From contig JAHDHQ010000022.1 of NCBI GenBank assembly GCA_020631235.1, positions 1-64,000 on the forward strand: a stretch of 64,000 bases of DNA, read 5' to 3'. Positions 1 through 8,610 of this stretch are shown here, one piece after another. The notes beneath the pieces were generated by a model. It was given only the letters and a program-made list of their open reading frames with translations, was not told the DNA's origin and did no database searches. The stretch comes from Saprospiraceae bacterium. GTDB taxonomy: Bacteria; Bacteroidota; Bacteroidia; Chitinophagales; Saprospiraceae. The position numbers and the translations under genes were made by a program. Numbering within the stretch: position 1 is the first letter of the stretch; each line of letters begins with the position of its first letter.

Positions 1-67
1 CTATGTTAGTATTCAAGTAATATCAGTAACTTAGGTCAATAATCGTTATCGACAAAAAAATAAAATG

Positions 68-332
68 ATGGAAAAAGTCACCTCTAAAATTCTTATAAAA
101 TTAGGATTAAAAAAAAAGAACTCAAATTCCCCATGGTGAAGATGGAATTAGGCAAGTAGGGCATCGCGATTATGTGGGAGGGCTATGGGATGAAATTGGA
201 GAATTGCAATTCAATTTTTTAAAAGAAAAAGGTCTTAAACATAACAATGTTTTTCTTGCAATAATTATGGAATCGTTCCTTCATTATGATTCCCAATATG
301 ACCGATCTGTTATAGCTCATTCCCCCAAATAA
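68..332 (+). pseudogene. Remnant of the N-terminus of a SAM-dependent methyltransferase
   Basis: An ATG at 68 opens a short lysine-rich peptide that stops at 137-139, just after a run of about ten A. In the next frame, from 132, the sequence reads through GHRDYVGGLWDEIGELQF and stops at 330-332. I recall that block from the N-terminus of a family of class I SAM-dependent methyltransferases, where it leads into the glycine-rich motif I (LDxGCG type). Here motif I is replaced by FLAIIMESFLHYD, so no cofactor site is left. One frameshift plus loss of the whole catalytic part indicates a decayed fragment. The family assignment is from memory of the motif; the frame break is seen directly. Confidence 0.5.
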
Positions 333-353
333 ACGAGATAAATGCCATAAAAA

Positions 354-1091
354 ATGCACAACAATATATATGCAGTTTTATTATTAGGATTTCTACTAAA
401 CGCGTGTAGTTTTCCTACGACTAAAGAAGCAGGAATAAAATATTCCACGCAACCAGCTTTTCAAATACCCAAAAATATTGAATGGCGAGAAGTTGGGCTT
501 GCCAAGGAACTCATAAACGTAAAAGAGAAAATGGTGATAATCAGTGGTGGCTCAAAACCATTGCCACTTCACCAGTGGGAAGGATTAAAGGTTGGTTTTC
601 CCTGGAAAAAAAATATTGACAGACACCTATTAATCAATAAAACAGCATTACTCCGGTCTCCCAATGCGAAGGCTAATTGTCATTCAAAAGACTGTCTGAT
701 TGAGAGAGAATATAAAGGATATTCGTGGATTGAATTAGCCCAACCTTTGTCTGTTGACTTCATACCTTCAAAAACAGATATGTTGAGACCTGAAGAAGGA
801 TATTTGGTTGTAAAGCTTATTAAAAAATGTCAATTGCTACGGTTTGAGAAAGAAATATATCAGTTATCAGATGATAAAGGAAACTACTTTGTAATGCACG
901 CCACTGAAACAGGAAAGCCTAATTTACACGTTGTTTTGCCTAAAGGTTGGACACTCAAAAAAGTAAACTTGCAAGCACCCTTGGTTATTTTGCCCTTTGG
1001 AAATGGAGAAGATTGCTATTTTAATATAGTAGGAGACCATTTAGGACAGGGATATCACCAATATAAATATGCAAATGAATATTATCCATGA
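354..1091 (+). CDS. Putative lipoprotein of unknown function
   Basis: A 245-residue protein with a type II signal peptide: a hydrophobic stretch at residues 5-14 ends in the lipobox LNAC (Cys18), so it should be lipidated and held in the inner or outer membrane facing away from the cytoplasm. The mature part is mixed alpha/beta, has a CxxxxC pair near residue 110 (NCHSKDC) and an aromatic C-terminus ending in YANEYYP. I recognise no family. It starts 21 bases after the methyltransferase remnant, is followed by a 524-base gap, and has no obvious operon partner. Function cannot be inferred. Confidence 0.7.
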   Translation: MHNNIYAVLLLGFLLNACSFPTTKEAGIKYSTQPAFQIPKNIEWREVGLAKELINVKEKMVIISGGSKPLPLHQWEGLKVGFPWKKNIDRHLLINKTALLRSPNAKANCHSKDCLIEREYKGYSWIELAQPLSVDFIPSKTDMLRPEEGYLVVKLIKKCQLLRFEKEIYQLSDDKGNYFVMHATETGKPNLHVVLPKGWTLKKVNLQAPLVILPFGNGEDCYFNIVGDHLGQGYHQYKYANEYYP

Positions 1092-1615
1092 TAAAAAAAA
1101 TCATCTGCGAACAATGATATACTATCAGAGCAGCCTATCGGTTGATCACAATAGATATTAAACGATATGCACTAAGCGATTGCAAACAAAAAAAACATTA
1201 TTTAGAACAGAAATATAATAGTGTAACGATCACTCAATATTGTATTTTGGATTTAACGTTAAAAAGAACTAAAAACTAAAACAAAGCCCTTAGCTAAGAA
1301 TAAAGAATAACATTCGAAAAGGCTAAAACTAGTTCTCATGCAAAGGCTTTGATAATTTTACTGCCAGTAAATTTTGTTCGCTTTATAAGCGTTATAACTA
1401 AACAACTCAGAGAAGTATTTCGAAAATACTTATCCTTCCTTTTCTGATGAAAACTCAAGAAATCATCCGAAGCGTTCATCAGAGAATTTTGTTTGTAATT
1501 TTACGTTAAGTATGAACTTCATCATCAGAATAATCAATTATTCTGATGTTCGGTAAAAGTTATTAAAAGACCAAGCAGATGTGCGGCGATTTTAAAATAC
1601 TTACAAAAAACGAAA
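1092..1615. other. Gene-poor 524-base gap with several inverted repeats
   Basis: No reading frame here has coding character. The AT-rich segment carries at least three inverted repeats: 1413-1431 (AAGTATTT arms around CGA), 1443-1451 with 1475-1483 (TCTGATGAA arms), and the near-perfect palindrome at 1523-1548. The TCTGATG/CATCAGA word recurs within and between these structures, so alternative pairings are possible. No U-tract typical of a rho-independent terminator follows any of them. The gap could be a decayed element, a structured leader for the peptidase gene at 1616, or a small RNA; nothing in the sequence decides between these. Confidence 0.4.
1523..1548. repeat. 26-base near-perfect palindrome (12-base arms)
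   Basis: CATCAGAATAAT and its exact reverse complement are separated by only two bases. Twelve-base perfect arms are unlikely by chance in a short gap. The position, 68 bases upstream of the peptidase start at 1616, would suit a dimeric regulator site or an element end, but there is no second copy in the parts of the window I compared. Confidence 0.55.
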
Positions 1616-3019
1616 ATGGAAAAATTATTATTGATTCTAAGTCTATTTATATACACATTCCCACTATTAGGGCAGGATTGTGACTGTGTGATTTATTATG
1701 ATTGGGCAAAGCAAGTGATTGAAGAAAATGATGCAGGTTTTCAAGAAGTCATGGATAAAAAAGGCAGGGATGCTTATACGCTTCATAATGCTTTGATAGA
1801 AAAAGAACTTAAGGAGATCACAGATTTACATCAATGTATAAAGGTGTTGAGGAAATGGATTTATTTTTTCAGAAAAAACCACATAGATATAGTTAATATT
1901 AACACTCCACCTAATAGTAAGGATGTAATATTTGAGCCAATACAGTTAGATGAGTTTAAAGAATACCTTAGAGATAAACAGCAGATCGATATTGAAGGAG
2001 TTTGGGATTATGGAGGGACAGAAATTGTATTTAAGAAAGTAGAAAATCAATATTATGGCGTAATAAATAAGTCAAATAATGATGTTTGGAAAAAAGGTGA
2101 AGTACAATTTATTATCAATGAAGAAGGCACGGGAGATTATTTTAATTGGGAAAAAAGCAAATGGCATTTAAAAAAGTATGAACTAATCTCGAAAGATTTA
2201 CTGAAAATCAATAGCAATATTTATTTGCGAAGGGTGTTTATGCACACAGAAGCGGATAGCCAGAAAATAAAGGATTTTATTCAACTACTAAATGAAGATG
2301 CTCCGTTTGCCAAAAAAATTAATGACGAAACCTACTATCTTAGGCTTCCATCCTTTGATCCTAGCCAGAAAGAAAAAATAGATAGTGTGTTACTGCTTAA
2401 TGGAGATAACATTAAGCGTACAAGGAATCTTATCGTAGATGTAAGATCAAATGGAGGAGGATTTGATAAAGCCTATGAAAAGCTGCTGCCCATGCTCTAC
2501 ACTAATCCAATAAGGAAGCCAGGGTTTGAATTTTTATCAACAAAATTAAATAATCAAAGAACTCAAGATTTTATTAATGGAGCCTTAAAGGATTTGAGTG
2601 AAGACGAAATAGAACAGTATAAATCAAACTACAAAACACTGTCTGAAAATCTTGGACAATATGTCAATTTTGATGCGCCGGAAACTGCAGAAACTATTAT
2701 TCTCGAAAAGGTATATGATTATCCGGAAAAAGTATCTATCCTTATAGATGACGAAGTTGCCAGTTCTGCCGAAGAATTTCTCCTCGCATCTAAACAAAGT
2801 ATGAAAGTAAAAGTATACGGCATACCCACCATGGGAGCTTTGGATGTTTCAAATCAATATTATACATTATCTCCAGACAAAGAAGTGGTGCTTGTATTTA
2901 CACTTTCTAGAAGAATAGACAATATGTCAATAGATGATATTGGGATTCAGCCAGACTTCTTTCTAGACAGTTCAACACATAGGTTTGACTGGATAGAATA
3001 TGTAACTAAAAGATTTTAG
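1616..3019 (+). CDS. Secreted S41-family (C-terminal processing type) peptidase
   Basis: The 467-residue product has a signal peptide (residues 1-19, cleavage after LLG). The C-terminal half carries S41 hallmarks: the strand and loop NLIVDVRSNGGG at 271-282 and the segment DDEVASSAEEF at about 378-388, which matches the nucleophile region (Ser in S-S-A-E-E). The lysine of the Ser-Lys dyad used by Prc/CtpA proteases is not at the usual spacing, so it more likely belongs to the tricorn-like or S41B subgroup, or has altered chemistry. No PDZ domain is visible; the 200-residue N-terminal region is unassigned. It is probably periplasmic or surface-located. Substrate unknown, and no partner gene is adjacent. 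Confidence 0.8.
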   Translation: MEKLLLILSLFIYTFPLLGQDCDCVIYYDWAKQVIEENDAGFQEVMDKKGRDAYTLHNALIEKELKEITDLHQCIKVLRKWIYFFRKNHIDIVNINTPPNSKDVIFEPIQLDEFKEYLRDKQQIDIEGVWDYGGTEIVFKKVENQYYGVINKSNNDVWKKGEVQFIINEEGTGDYFNWEKSKWHLKKYELISKDLLKINSNIYLRRVFMHTEADSQKIKDFIQLLNEDAPFAKKINDETYYLRLPSFDPSQKEKIDSVLLLNGDNIKRTRNLIVDVRSNGGGFDKAYEKLLPMLYTNPIRKPGFEFLSTKLNNQRTQDFINGALKDLSEDEIEQYKSNYKTLSENLGQYVNFDAPETAETIILEKVYDYPEKVSILIDDEVASSAEEFLLASKQSMKVKVYGIPTMGALDVSNQYYTLSPDKEVVLVFTLSRRIDNMSIDDIGIQPDFFLDSSTHRFDWIEYVTKRF

Positions 3020-3159
3020 CTCGCTCAGATAGGGCAGTGTTGGAAATTGGGATAAAGAATAGTTGAAATGCAATAAAAAATATATAATGGTATGCTTATA
3101 AGTCACACCATTTGCAAAAACTAAATATAGTTAATTCGATATCTTACTAAGTTAAATAA

Positions 3160-3477
3160 ATGCCAGACCAACTACCGACACCATTAACTGAACTGCTAGT
3201 ATTACATTTGTATTTAAGTTCAGTCACTTTGTTATTATCCCCAATTATTATGTTCATCATCATGGGCTTTAAAAAGCCAATCAAATGGATTAGATACATT
3301 ATTGCTGCTTTAATAGTATTTCTATTTGCGATACTATTTTCATTCCTAATTTGGATGTTTTGGCCATTCGATTTTGACTTTATGATAGGCCCATTTAATT
3401 TGCCAACCCTTGCAAGTCTATTGTTGATTTTAGGAGTATATGCAATCATAAAACCAAACTCAATATCAAATCATTAA
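3160..3477 (+). CDS. Small integral membrane protein
   Basis: A 105-residue hydrophobic protein with three likely membrane helices (about residues 15-35, 44-66 and 82-98). A charged KKPIKWIR segment lies between the first two and a WPFDFDFM segment between the second and third. There is no signal peptide cleavage site and I recognise no family. It lies ten bases upstream of the frameshifted Imm43-like gene and may be cotranscribed with it. The opposite strand is also open over most of this span, but its translation lacks a plausible membrane or globular pattern, so I take the + strand as real. Confidence 0.55.
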   Translation: MPDQLPTPLTELLVLHLYLSSVTLLLSPIIMFIIMGFKKPIKWIRYIIAALIVFLFAILFSFLIWMFWPFDFDFMIGPFNLPTLASLLLILGVYAIIKPNSISNH

Positions 3478-3487
3478 ATTTGGACAT

Positions 3488-4122
3488 ATGAAATTTTATA
3501 AAATATCAAATTCAACCAATGAAAAAGAGGTTGGAACATTTTTGCAATGTAAAGGAATAATTACCGGCAAAAATGCAGATTGGTTCAAAGCTCCAAACTC
3601 AATGACCAATCTAACGAATGATGATTTTCCAACATTACAACCAGATCTTAGATTTGAGCTAGAAGAAAAAGCTATAAAGACTGATTTAATAAAACCTAGC
3701 AATATCTCTGCAAAAGGACTTTTAGTTTCTAAACGACTATTATCCTTTTTAAGCTCCTTCCAATGGACAGAAGAGCATTCTATTTTATTTATGAAGGCAA
3801 AAAAGAACATGCCTATCATTGGATACATTTCGTTAAAAAAGATCTTTCAGATGTCAATTTGGAGAAATCAAGTTTGTATTTGTCTGAGTTTTTTATCGAT
3901 AAAAGTGAATATGTTGCCATTGACAATTATAATCACGCCTTATCCATTATGAAAGAAAAAGATGCATTTATTTTATTTGAAAAGTTGGTGCTCAAAGTTA
4001 ACCACTCATTAGGAGACTTGTTTTATCTACCTATTCCCAACGAGATATTTTGCAGTGAAAAACTTTATAATCATATCAAAAAAGAACATTTCACTGGTAT
4101 AAACTTTCAAGAAATCGATTAA
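3488..4122 (+). pseudogene. Frameshifted DUF1629/Imm43-like (immunity-type) gene
   Basis: Two overlapping frames make one protein of about 210 residues. The first (from ATG 3488) runs through an ELEEKAIKTDLI segment and LLVSKRLLSFLSSFQ and keeps coding sense to about 3765. The second, entered at about 3763, continues with FYFIYEGKKEHAYHWIHFVK and ends at 4122. A strand-loop order of 'LLVSxxL...FLxxF' followed by 'FYxI...YHWIHF...D...F..S' is what I recall for DUF1629, which includes immunity protein 43 of polymorphic toxin systems. The frame change near 3760-3775 would abolish the product. It may be a true mutation or an assembly error; no toxin gene is beside it. Frameshift certain, family moderately likely. 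Confidence 0.6.
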
Positions 4123-4210
4123 GTATCATACTCTATGCAAAGGAAAAACATGGATCTACGAAGTCAAATTTTTATACTGAAATTTTGTTAAAATTTAGGA
4201 GCAAATGTCC

Positions 4211-4241
4211 TTCGTTTTAAGCAATAACTCTTGTACGTTTG
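4211..4241 (+). promoter_or_regulatory. Bacteroidota-type promoter for the amine oxidase gene
   Basis: The -7 box TACGTTTG (4234-4241) fits TAnnTTTG exactly. It is preceded at 19 bases by TTCG (4211-4214), a three-of-four match to the -33 TTTG box. Transcription would begin within a few bases of 4249, which favours translation from the ATG at 4261. Confidence 0.5.
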
Positions 4242-4260
4242 TGCTTAAATGTCAAAGTTA

Positions 4261-5481
4261 ATGAAACGTACCAGTGCATCAATATATATAGGATTTACCT
4301 TATTACTTTTAGTGCAATCCAGTTGTGTTAATTGGGCTGCTAGAGCAGTCGAAAAGATTCCAGAGGAAACTGCACTGCATAAAAACTACACTTATGATGG
4401 CAAGGTAATTATAATAGGCGCTGGAGCCTCTGGCTTAGCAGCGGCAAAGGTGCTGGAAAAAAATAAGATTGAATATATTATACTTGAGGCGACGGATCGA
4501 TATGGTGGTCGACTAAAGAAAGATACGACGCTCGCTGACTTTCCAATAGATTTGGGTGCAGAATGGATTCATAGCAACCCTAAAGTATTGAACGCACTGA
4601 AAGGAAAAAAAGAAAACCAAATCGATGAAGAGCTCATACCTTATCACTTAAATGAAACTGGGAATTGGGACGGAAAAGAGTACAAGGTGAATCCGGCTAG
4701 AATAAATAACTTCATGTATCATTTTATGCCTGAGTCGAAATTCAAAACATCTACTTGGTATGATTTCGTTGATTCCAATATTGCCAAAACAGTAAAGCAT
4801 AAAATCGTTTTCAATGCTCCAGTCGTCAATATTAATTATGAAGGTAGTGGAGTAATTGTTAAGACGGCAAATGGAAAAAGTTATCAGGCTGATAAGGTCT
4901 TAGTCACTGTCTCAATTGGAGTTTTGAAATCAGGAAATATTGGATTTAAACCTGCTATGAACAAAAGAAAGATTGATGCGATAGAATCCATTAATTTTCT
5001 TACTGGTTTTAAAGCCGTAATGAAGTTTTCGGAAAAATTTTATCCAGACGCCTTAACCTGGGAAGTGAACGACGGAGAGAAAGTATTTTATGATATTTCG
5101 TTTAAGAAAAATAGTAAGACAGATATTCTAGGCTTTCTTTGTACGGGACCAGCAGCCAATATGTACTTTGATATGGAATCAAACGATGAAGTTGTAAAGT
5201 CCTTATTAATGGAACTGGATAAGATATTTGATGGGCAGGCTACTACTTTTTTTTCGGGAGAATATCTTATTGAAAACTGGGGTCAATACGAATTTACTCG
5301 AGGAACCTGGACACAAGCCTTTCAAGAAAAAACATCTGCCTTAAAAATCCTCAATGAATCCTTAAACGAAAAGGTCTATTTTGCAGGTGAAATTTGTGAC
5401 CCATACAAGCAAATGGGCGTTCCAGGAGCTATCTTATCTGGATATCATTCGATAGATAAATTGCTCATAAGCAATGACTAA
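4261..5481 (+). CDS. Flavin-containing amine oxidase family lipoprotein
   Basis: FAD-dependent amine oxidase of the polyamine/monoamine oxidase fold. After a lipoprotein signal (VQSSC lipobox, Cys near residue 22) comes the Rossmann motif VIIIGAGASGLAAAKVLE, the ERYGGR-like motif DRYGGRLK and GAEWIH. The C-terminal FAD-binding motif FAGEICDPYKQMGVPGA is present, so the enzyme looks complete. At 406 residues it is short for the family. Being lipid-anchored outside the cytoplasm is unusual for an FAD enzyme that oxidises amines with O2 and would suggest scavenging or surface oxidation. An ATG at 4249 is also in frame; 4261 is preferred because it gives a normal MKRTS signal start and leaves a short leader after the promoter. 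Substrate unknown. Confidence 0.82.
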   Translation: MKRTSASIYIGFTLLLLVQSSCVNWAARAVEKIPEETALHKNYTYDGKVIIIGAGASGLAAAKVLEKNKIEYIILEATDRYGGRLKKDTTLADFPIDLGAEWIHSNPKVLNALKGKKENQIDEELIPYHLNETGNWDGKEYKVNPARINNFMYHFMPESKFKTSTWYDFVDSNIAKTVKHKIVFNAPVVNINYEGSGVIVKTANGKSYQADKVLVTVSIGVLKSGNIGFKPAMNKRKIDAIESINFLTGFKAVMKFSEKFYPDALTWEVNDGEKVFYDISFKKNSKTDILGFLCTGPAANMYFDMESNDEVVKSLLMELDKIFDGQATTFFSGEYLIENWGQYEFTRGTWTQAFQEKTSALKILNESLNEKVYFAGEICDPYKQMGVPGAILSGYHSIDKLLISND

Positions 5482-5636
5482 ATATGCTAGGCTAGTTTCG
5501 ATATACAAAGACGAAAGTGCCATGTTAACATATAAATCATTGATGAGATAGTTTGACAAAGCTGGATTGGAACAGGGATTTTCTTTAAACTAATCAATAC
5601 TTTTATCGCAGTATTTTGGAATTAAACTTCTATCCT

Positions 5637-6353
5637 ATGTCTAGAAGCTTTGTGCTCATTTTGATCACACTCGCTGTTTTTGCTTGTTCTTGTGAATCTT
5701 CTCAACAGACACAGTTAAAGAAACCCGACATTGGGCCACAAAAAACGATAGTAGACGAACAAGAGCCAAGATCGTACTTAAGAAAAGTAGATGATCATGA
5801 AAGTAGCAGCTACTCAGATTCTATGATACAAGAACTCATAAAGTCCTCAAAAAACCAATCTGAATCTATTTTGGACACTCAGCAAATTATCCATAATTTA
5901 TTTTTTGATTCCTTAAAAACAATCCAGAATTACCGATTTGATTTGGATACTATTAACAAGTACAACTCAGGGCTTAAAACCTTAGAACCCGATCTACAGA
6001 GATTGTTCAAATCGGACTTTCTTTTTGGTCGATTAGATAGCCTAACTGGGTTCCAATTTCTGATTACTTACCAACAGGATTATGAATCTCATTACTCTGC
6101 TAATATTAATCTGATCACTATAAATATGACAAGCTTGGAGATGCATAAACTGATACTCGCAGAAGAGTATCGAAGCGAACAAATACATAAAACAGTGGAA
6201 TCATATATTACGACTGGTCCCGACATTGAACAAAAAACTAAAATACAAATGTCTTACCTGCATGGAGTAGGGAAGACAGACTCCATTCAAGTTATAAAGA
6301 CAAAAATATACCTAGATCCACAAAAAAGAATAGTTATAGACACGGTTCTATAA
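5637..6353 (+). CDS. Putative lipoprotein of unknown function
   Basis: A 238-residue protein with a hydrophobic N-terminus (residues 4-16) ending in FACSC, where the second Cys could be lipidated. A Ser/Gln/Asp-rich linker (about 20-70) precedes a folded region. The reading frame extends seven codons upstream to a TTG at 5616; the ATG at 5637 is preferred because it gives a conventional signal peptide. No family recognised. The gene converges on the S37 peptidase gene, whose stop is six bases away on the other strand. Confidence 0.65.
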   Translation: MSRSFVLILITLAVFACSCESSQQTQLKKPDIGPQKTIVDEQEPRSYLRKVDDHESSSYSDSMIQELIKSSKNQSESILDTQQIIHNLFFDSLKTIQNYRFDLDTINKYNSGLKTLEPDLQRLFKSDFLFGRLDSLTGFQFLITYQQDYESHYSANINLITINMTSLEMHKLILAEEYRSEQIHKTVESYITTGPDIEQKTKIQMSYLHGVGKTDSIQVIKTKIYLDPQKRIVIDTVL

Positions 6354-6359
6354 TATCGA

Positions 6360-7649
6360 TTATTTTGATGACAATACACTATAATCCAGATCTATATCGA
6401 GCCAATCTTTCATCACCTGGCTAAAAGCAGTTTTTTGCGCTTCGCTTAAATTTCGAACTCTTGCTTGACCGTGATCTGTCTTTGGAAGATCTAAACTGAT
6501 GGCTTTACGTTTTTTCTTAGGTCTTACTCGAGTGGCTGACCAAGTATCCCATAAACCATTAATATAGACAAAGTGGTCGCCCGACTTGTCTAACCATGTC
6601 ATTACCTTTTTATTCAGGCTATCATCAAAATTATAGTTAACACCTTTAGGCGGAAAAGAAGCATTTGGATGGCCGGATAAAACCTTTAAATATGGTTCGA
6701 ATTTTTCAGTTCGGAAACCATAATATCCCATTTCGAGAGAGGCTTGATGATAGTGTGGGGCAAACAATGTCATCGAAGCATCACCATAAAATTCCAAACC
6801 TACAATATCCACTAGAGATTGTATATAATCATCTAAAATACCACTTGTAGGGAGATCCTCACACTTGCTTCCCCATTGCCAAAAAGAAAATGGATATTCT
6901 AATACTGCGTACTCAAAAGCCGCTTCTAAAGAATCATCTAAATAGCGAAATGTCAGGCCTTGGCCTTGAGCAAACCACTTTAATCGTGCAAGGACTTCCT
7001 TCCTGTTTTTTAATAAAAAGAACTGTACATCTTCTATTTTTTTACGACATGCTTCGCTACCTACAGTATCTAAAAATTCGTAGATTCTTTGGTCTTCCAT
7101 ATTGTAATTTAACGGAGCTACGTATGGAATGGAAACATCTACATCGTCCGGATAAAAGTATCGGTAAAAGATCGTAGTTTGGCCACCTTTAGAAATGCCC
7201 GTACTGATCCATTTATCTTTGTAAATCTGTTTAAATAACTGATTTATATGATGCAAATCAGCCGTTGCTTGTTCAAGGTTTAGATAAGACCAGTCCAACG
7301 AATCTGGCCTCGATGTTCCAAAATACCTATGTTCTATATTTAAATAATTTGCCTCGCAAATCAAGGCTATCTCATTCGGCCGATCACTAACATAATAACC
7401 TTGTGTATTCATCACAGTCGGACGATCAAAACCTTTATGGGTAAATATAACTCGTTGATAAAAATGTCCTTTGGAAGGGTCTGTATGATCTAGGTTTTGT
7501 TTTATGTCTAGCCGATACTTATCGCTTGTCCCTTCGATGGCTTGGAAGCGTACACCTTCTAAGTCATACAATAAATCACTTATGTTTTGAGCCTTAATAT
7601 GCTCTCCAAAAAGGAGAAACAAAGCCGATAATAATAGATATTTTTTCAT
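6360..7649 (-). CDS. Secreted S37 (PS-10) family tripeptidyl aminopeptidase-like hydrolase
   Basis: The product (429 residues from this start) has a signal peptide (MKKYLLLSALFLLFG, cleavage near AQN) and an alpha/beta-hydrolase core. The nucleophile elbow GISKGG follows DKWIST, as in the PS-10 family of peptidase S37, and the C-terminal KTDHGQAR supplies a candidate catalytic His. Family members remove tripeptides from N-termini. A Met 16 codons upstream is in frame, but ATG 7649 overlaps the stop of the glycosyltransferase gene in an ATGA arrangement, which supports translational coupling and this start. The pairing of a peptidase and a glycosyltransferase is not one I recognise. Confidence 0.85.
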   Translation of the reverse strand: MKKYLLLSALFLLFGEHIKAQNISDLLYDLEGVRFQAIEGTSDKYRLDIKQNLDHTDPSKGHFYQRVIFTHKGFDRPTVMNTQGYYVSDRPNEIALICEANYLNIEHRYFGTSRPDSLDWSYLNLEQATADLHHINQLFKQIYKDKWISTGISKGGQTTIFYRYFYPDDVDVSIPYVAPLNYNMEDQRIYEFLDTVGSEACRKKIEDVQFFLLKNRKEVLARLKWFAQGQGLTFRYLDDSLEAAFEYAVLEYPFSFWQWGSKCEDLPTSGILDDYIQSLVDIVGLEFYGDASMTLFAPHYHQASLEMGYYGFRTEKFEPYLKVLSGHPNASFPPKGVNYNFDDSLNKKVMTWLDKSGDHFVYINGLWDTWSATRVRPKKKRKAISLDLPKTDHGQARVRNLSEAQKTAFSQVMKDWLDIDLDYSVLSSK

Positions 7650-8530
7650 GATTGTAAGCTTAAATAATGATAAAGTTTGTATGCATCTAATTTCCATAGA
7701 GCGGGTGACTGACTCAGTAAATTATTTTCATACTGGCCAATGTTGTTTGCCAGCCAACGATGTGCTTTTTTATCGATTTTGTACTTCTTTAAATAGCCAT
7801 ACGTTTTTTGAATTCTGGTGTTTTTAATGAGATTTTTTTGTTCAAAATCGACTAAATTTTCTATCGCATTTTTAGTCTTATTTAAAAATACTTGATTGTT
7901 TTCTATACCTAAGTGTCGGACCGCATTATCTATAGATCGTATGGTATATCCTTTATCAAGTAGTTGCTGTGCCATAACTAAATCCTCATAGCCATAACCC
8001 GATAAAGACTCGTCGAAAGGGTAGTCTCTTATGAGCTGTTTTCTTACCATAAAGTTATTAGTATGAAAATATCGTTCTGGATGTCTGTTCCGTTTTCTGA
8101 CAGATGCGCTTTCTCTTTTAGTACCGTATAGCCAATGTAAATATTTAGATTTAGCTCTCGGTTTCTTAGCTTGATAGACTCTGCCACCATGGATTATATC
8201 ATATGGTTCTTTGGTAGCAGCCACGTATTTTTTAATAAAAGAAGAGTCTATGATTTTGGAATCACAATCAAGGTATAACAAATGATCATACCTTGCTGAT
8301 TTTGCAAGCCAATTTCGAATTTTTGACCGACCAATATTTTCGGATAACTCCATGTAATTGATCTTGAACATACTGCCTATAATCTTATTTTGTTCTTTAT
8401 ATTTCGCTTGAGAGAAATCATCAAAGCACAAAATCTCATATTCGATTTTTAGCCTACGACATTGCTGAAAAACAGCTTTGACTAAAGGTACTATCTTATA
8501 GTTATGTATGGGAATAAGTATAGAGAGCAT
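7646..8530 (-). CDS. Family 2 glycosyltransferase
   Basis: A GT-A fold transferase of 294 residues. It has the N-terminal SILIPIHN strand, the DXD-type metal site LYLDCDSKI near residue 90 and the acceptor/catalytic segment GYGYEDLVMAQ near 185, with C-terminal helices and no membrane segment. It probably transfers a sugar to cell-surface polysaccharide, lipid or protein; donor and acceptor cannot be read from sequence. An ATG eight codons upstream (8554) is in frame. I prefer 8530 because a -7-like TAAATTTG lies at 8534-8541 and the family usually begins just before the LSILIP strand, although that promoter would make a nearly leaderless mRNA. Confidence 0.85.
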   Translation of the reverse strand: MLSILIPIHNYKIVPLVKAVFQQCRRLKIEYEILCFDDFSQAKYKEQNKIIGSMFKINYMELSENIGRSKIRNWLAKSARYDHLLYLDCDSKIIDSSFIKKYVAATKEPYDIIHGGRVYQAKKPRAKSKYLHWLYGTKRESASVRKRNRHPERYFHTNNFMVRKQLIRDYPFDESLSGYGYEDLVMAQQLLDKGYTIRSIDNAVRHLGIENNQVFLNKTKNAIENLVDFEQKNLIKNTRIQKTYGYLKKYKIDKKAHRWLANNIGQYENNLLSQSPALWKLDAYKLYHYLSLQS

Positions 8531-8610
8531 CCTCAAATTTACAATTATTACCATATTTGCAACCCTAAGTGTATTCTGATGTTATCTTAGTATAAAATCA
8601 AGCCTTTCAT

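Noticed and set aside
1413-1548. Integron attC site in the left gap
   Set aside because: Although GTTAAGT occurs, no matched R-box pair with the expected spacing and no integrase gene was found.
3147-3449. Open frame on the minus strand opposite the small membrane protein
   Set aside because: The plus-strand product has clear membrane helices and normal start context; the minus-strand one looks like a shadow.
5616-5636. TTG-started extension of the lipoprotein at 5637
   Set aside because: ATG 5637 gives a proper signal peptide; the seven extra residues do not help.
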